DNA from: Propioniciclava soli
GTDB lineage: Bacteria > Actinomycetota > Actinomycetes > Propionibacteriales > Propionibacteriaceae
Assembly: GCF_014858005.1 (NCBI RefSeq)
Contig: NZ_JACYOT010000006.1
Span: 1-64,000 of the forward strand
DNA length: 64,000 nt
Reading direction: 5' to 3'
In this document: in pieces, positions 63,701 through 64,000 of the stretch
Numbering within the stretch: position 1 is the stretch's first letter
Layout: each line of letters starts with the position of its first letter
Notes under the pieces: generated by a model
Database searches by the model: none
What the model was told of the DNA's origin: nothing
Seen by the model: the letters and a program-made list of their open reading frames with translations, nothing else
Position numbers and translations under genes: made by a program

Positions 63701-64000
63701 CTCCGGCGGTTGCGCCCGTGCGGGTGGCTGCAACCTCGCGTTCCATGAACGCAACCACCTCCGCAACCGCGCGATGATGCGCCTCACCGATCAACGCCTG
63801 CACCCCAGCATCCGCGACCGCCCACAACACGCTCGCGGACTTCGGAATCGAGAAGGTGAAGTCGAACCCGGCTACTGCCCGCCGAGTGCCCCGCGCGGTC
63901 TCCTCGGCCACGATCTGTGCGACCACCTCACCTTTGCGACCCGGTGACAGCGCTGGGTCCAGGTCAGCGATCCGGGCCTCGATCCGCTCCCTCGGCGTCT
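60726..64000 (-). CDS. MobF relaxase-helicase (TrwC/TraI-like), N terminus cut by window edge
   Basis: At least 1090 residues are visible, reading open to the right edge. It is a conjugative relaxase of the MobF family fused to a RecD-like helicase. Seen are VAGFDFTFSIPKSASVLWA, the metal-binding HxHTH motif DPHLHTHVVISNKAK, Walker A IGPAGSGKTTAMNAL, Walker B VIIDEASL, and helicase motifs VLLVGDYAQLQSV and YAVTAYRAQGVTTDTAHVL plus VSMTRGRHTNHAYV. The catalytic Tyr lies in the missing N terminus. It would nick at oriT and pilot DNA in conjugation. It defines the region as a conjugative or mobilisable element; oriT is not visible. Confidence 0.92.
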   Translation of the reverse strand, partial: TPRERIEARIADLDPALSPGRKGEVVAQIVAEETARGTRRAVAGFDFTFSIPKSASVLWAVADAGVQALIGEAHHRAVAEVVAFMEREVAATRTGATAGDGAVAQVDVTGLIATAFDHFDSRAGDPHLHTHVVISNKAKTVLDGKWRSLDGRPIHAAVVALSELHEAAFADHMTRTFGVAWEARDMGRDKNPAWAITGVPEELIAEFSTRARDIDAETDRLIADYVTAHGRRPSPATIMKLRAQATLSTRPEKDVRSLAELTADWWTRATKRLGADATLWARGVTDNDTPLLLRADDVPLDVIDELGHSVVEAVGEKRSTWRRWNLMAEASRQTMGWRFATIHDRIAIVAMVADAAEHASLRLTPPDLATSPAAFRRTDGSSVFRPKHSTVFSSEVLLQAEDRLLDRSRTLTGPTVSLATVEKITRKRDADGRLLGVDQADALIRIAVSGRMLDVLIGPAGSGKTTAMNALRRAWETEHGPSSVVGLAPSAVAAQVLADDLGIDTENTAKWWQNHLLHGTTFQAGQLVIIDEASLAGTLSLDRITHLAQNAGAKVLLVGDYAQLQSVDAGGAFAMLAGDRNDTPELVDVHRFKNAWEKTASLELRHGRTQVIDTYLNHHRIHDGDHETMTDAAYTAWRADRDTGLVSVLIAETQQDVTALNTRARADLILDGTLTPSREIELHDGTTAGVGDTIITRRNDRRLRTTTGRDWVRNGDVWTITSIRGDGTITIRKPGRRFGGTIVLPAGYVAKHVDLGYAVTAYRAQGVTTDTAHVLVEPTSTRENLYVSMTRGRHTNHAYVILDHADDHVEPHPGENPDASARSVLYGVLQHTGAELSAHETTVAEQNQWGSIAQLAAEYETLAAAAQHDRWATLIRHSGLTTDQAESAIESDAFGPLTAELRHAEANHHDVETLLPRLVGARGFSDADDIAAVLHYRVEQATRRPARAGRARKAPRLIAGLIPHADGPMATDMREALDQRQNLIETRADAALDIALNEAAPWTEALGAPPTDRQRYAAWRRAARTVAAYRDRYQITDDTPLGSPPASTAQKIDAARARVAVDRAASLVNAQQQPEAPIRPAAPGWVGPAL

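Overview
The window is high-GC actinobacterial chromosome, most likely from a member of the Propionibacteriaceae (an inference). Codon use is strongly GC3-biased, GTG starts are common, and small actinobacterial markers (DUF3151, DUF3073) sit beside purA and purM. A membrane-anchored three-domain copper nitrite reductase, a SigE-type ECF sigma factor and Tat/lipoprotein-anchored sugar-binding proteins fit the same group. I see no rRNA, tRNA or CRISPR array.

Layout. 217-2490: an orphan TRAP-type binding lipoprotein and a two-gene unit (small HTH protein plus Clp_N/SRPBCC protein). 2579-31310: purine biosynthesis in blocks (DUF3151-purA; purD; purB; purC/purS fusion-purQ; purL; purF-purM-DUF3073). 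Interleaved are a DCC protein, an M50 peptidase, a GntR-controlled ABC exporter, a pseudouridine synthase, a nitronate monooxygenase, a Fe-S-type regulator divergent from NirK, a soluble glucose dehydrogenase-like lipoprotein, an ECF sigma factor with its partner, a zinc alcohol dehydrogenase and a BadF-type kinase. 31450-40199: a carbohydrate block with an alpha-amylase lipoprotein, a ChvE/MmsA/MmsB-type sugar importer, a ROK regulator and an orphan sugar-type ATPase. 40320-53946: an alpha-galactoside block with secreted GH27, AraC regulator, DUF5107-TPR protein, serine hydrolase, SBP plus two permeases, mutarotase and cytoplasmic GH36. 53975-56593: universal stress protein, an ArsB/NhaD-like transporter broken by one in-frame amber codon, and a fructosamine kinase. 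About 56600-64000: a mobile or integrated element with an HTH protein, a DprA/Smf paralogue, unknown proteins, and a MobF relaxase-helicase running off the right edge.

How it works together. PurA, B, C, D, F, L, M, Q and S give most of the route from PRPP to AMP; purN, purH, purE and purK are not here. PurL is the short form that needs PurS and PurQ, and both lie together at 20646-22639. In the galactoside block, GH27 would release galactose or oligosaccharides outside the cell, the ABC importer would take up oligosaccharides, and GH36 and the mutarotase would process them inside, under AraC and possibly ROK control.

A recurring feature is the arrangement of translation starts. At least thirteen genes have a TANNNT -10-like hexamer exactly 6 or 7 bases before the GTG/ATG start and no clear ribosome-binding site, which predicts leaderless transcripts. 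These include purD, purC, purL and purF, each with exactly 6 bases. Several intergenic gaps hold long palindromes (a 56-bp pair around the alcohol dehydrogenase, a 24-bp-arm repeat before purD, and paired 37-bp hairpins after the hydrolase at 31310). Positions come from hand counting and could be off by one base in places.
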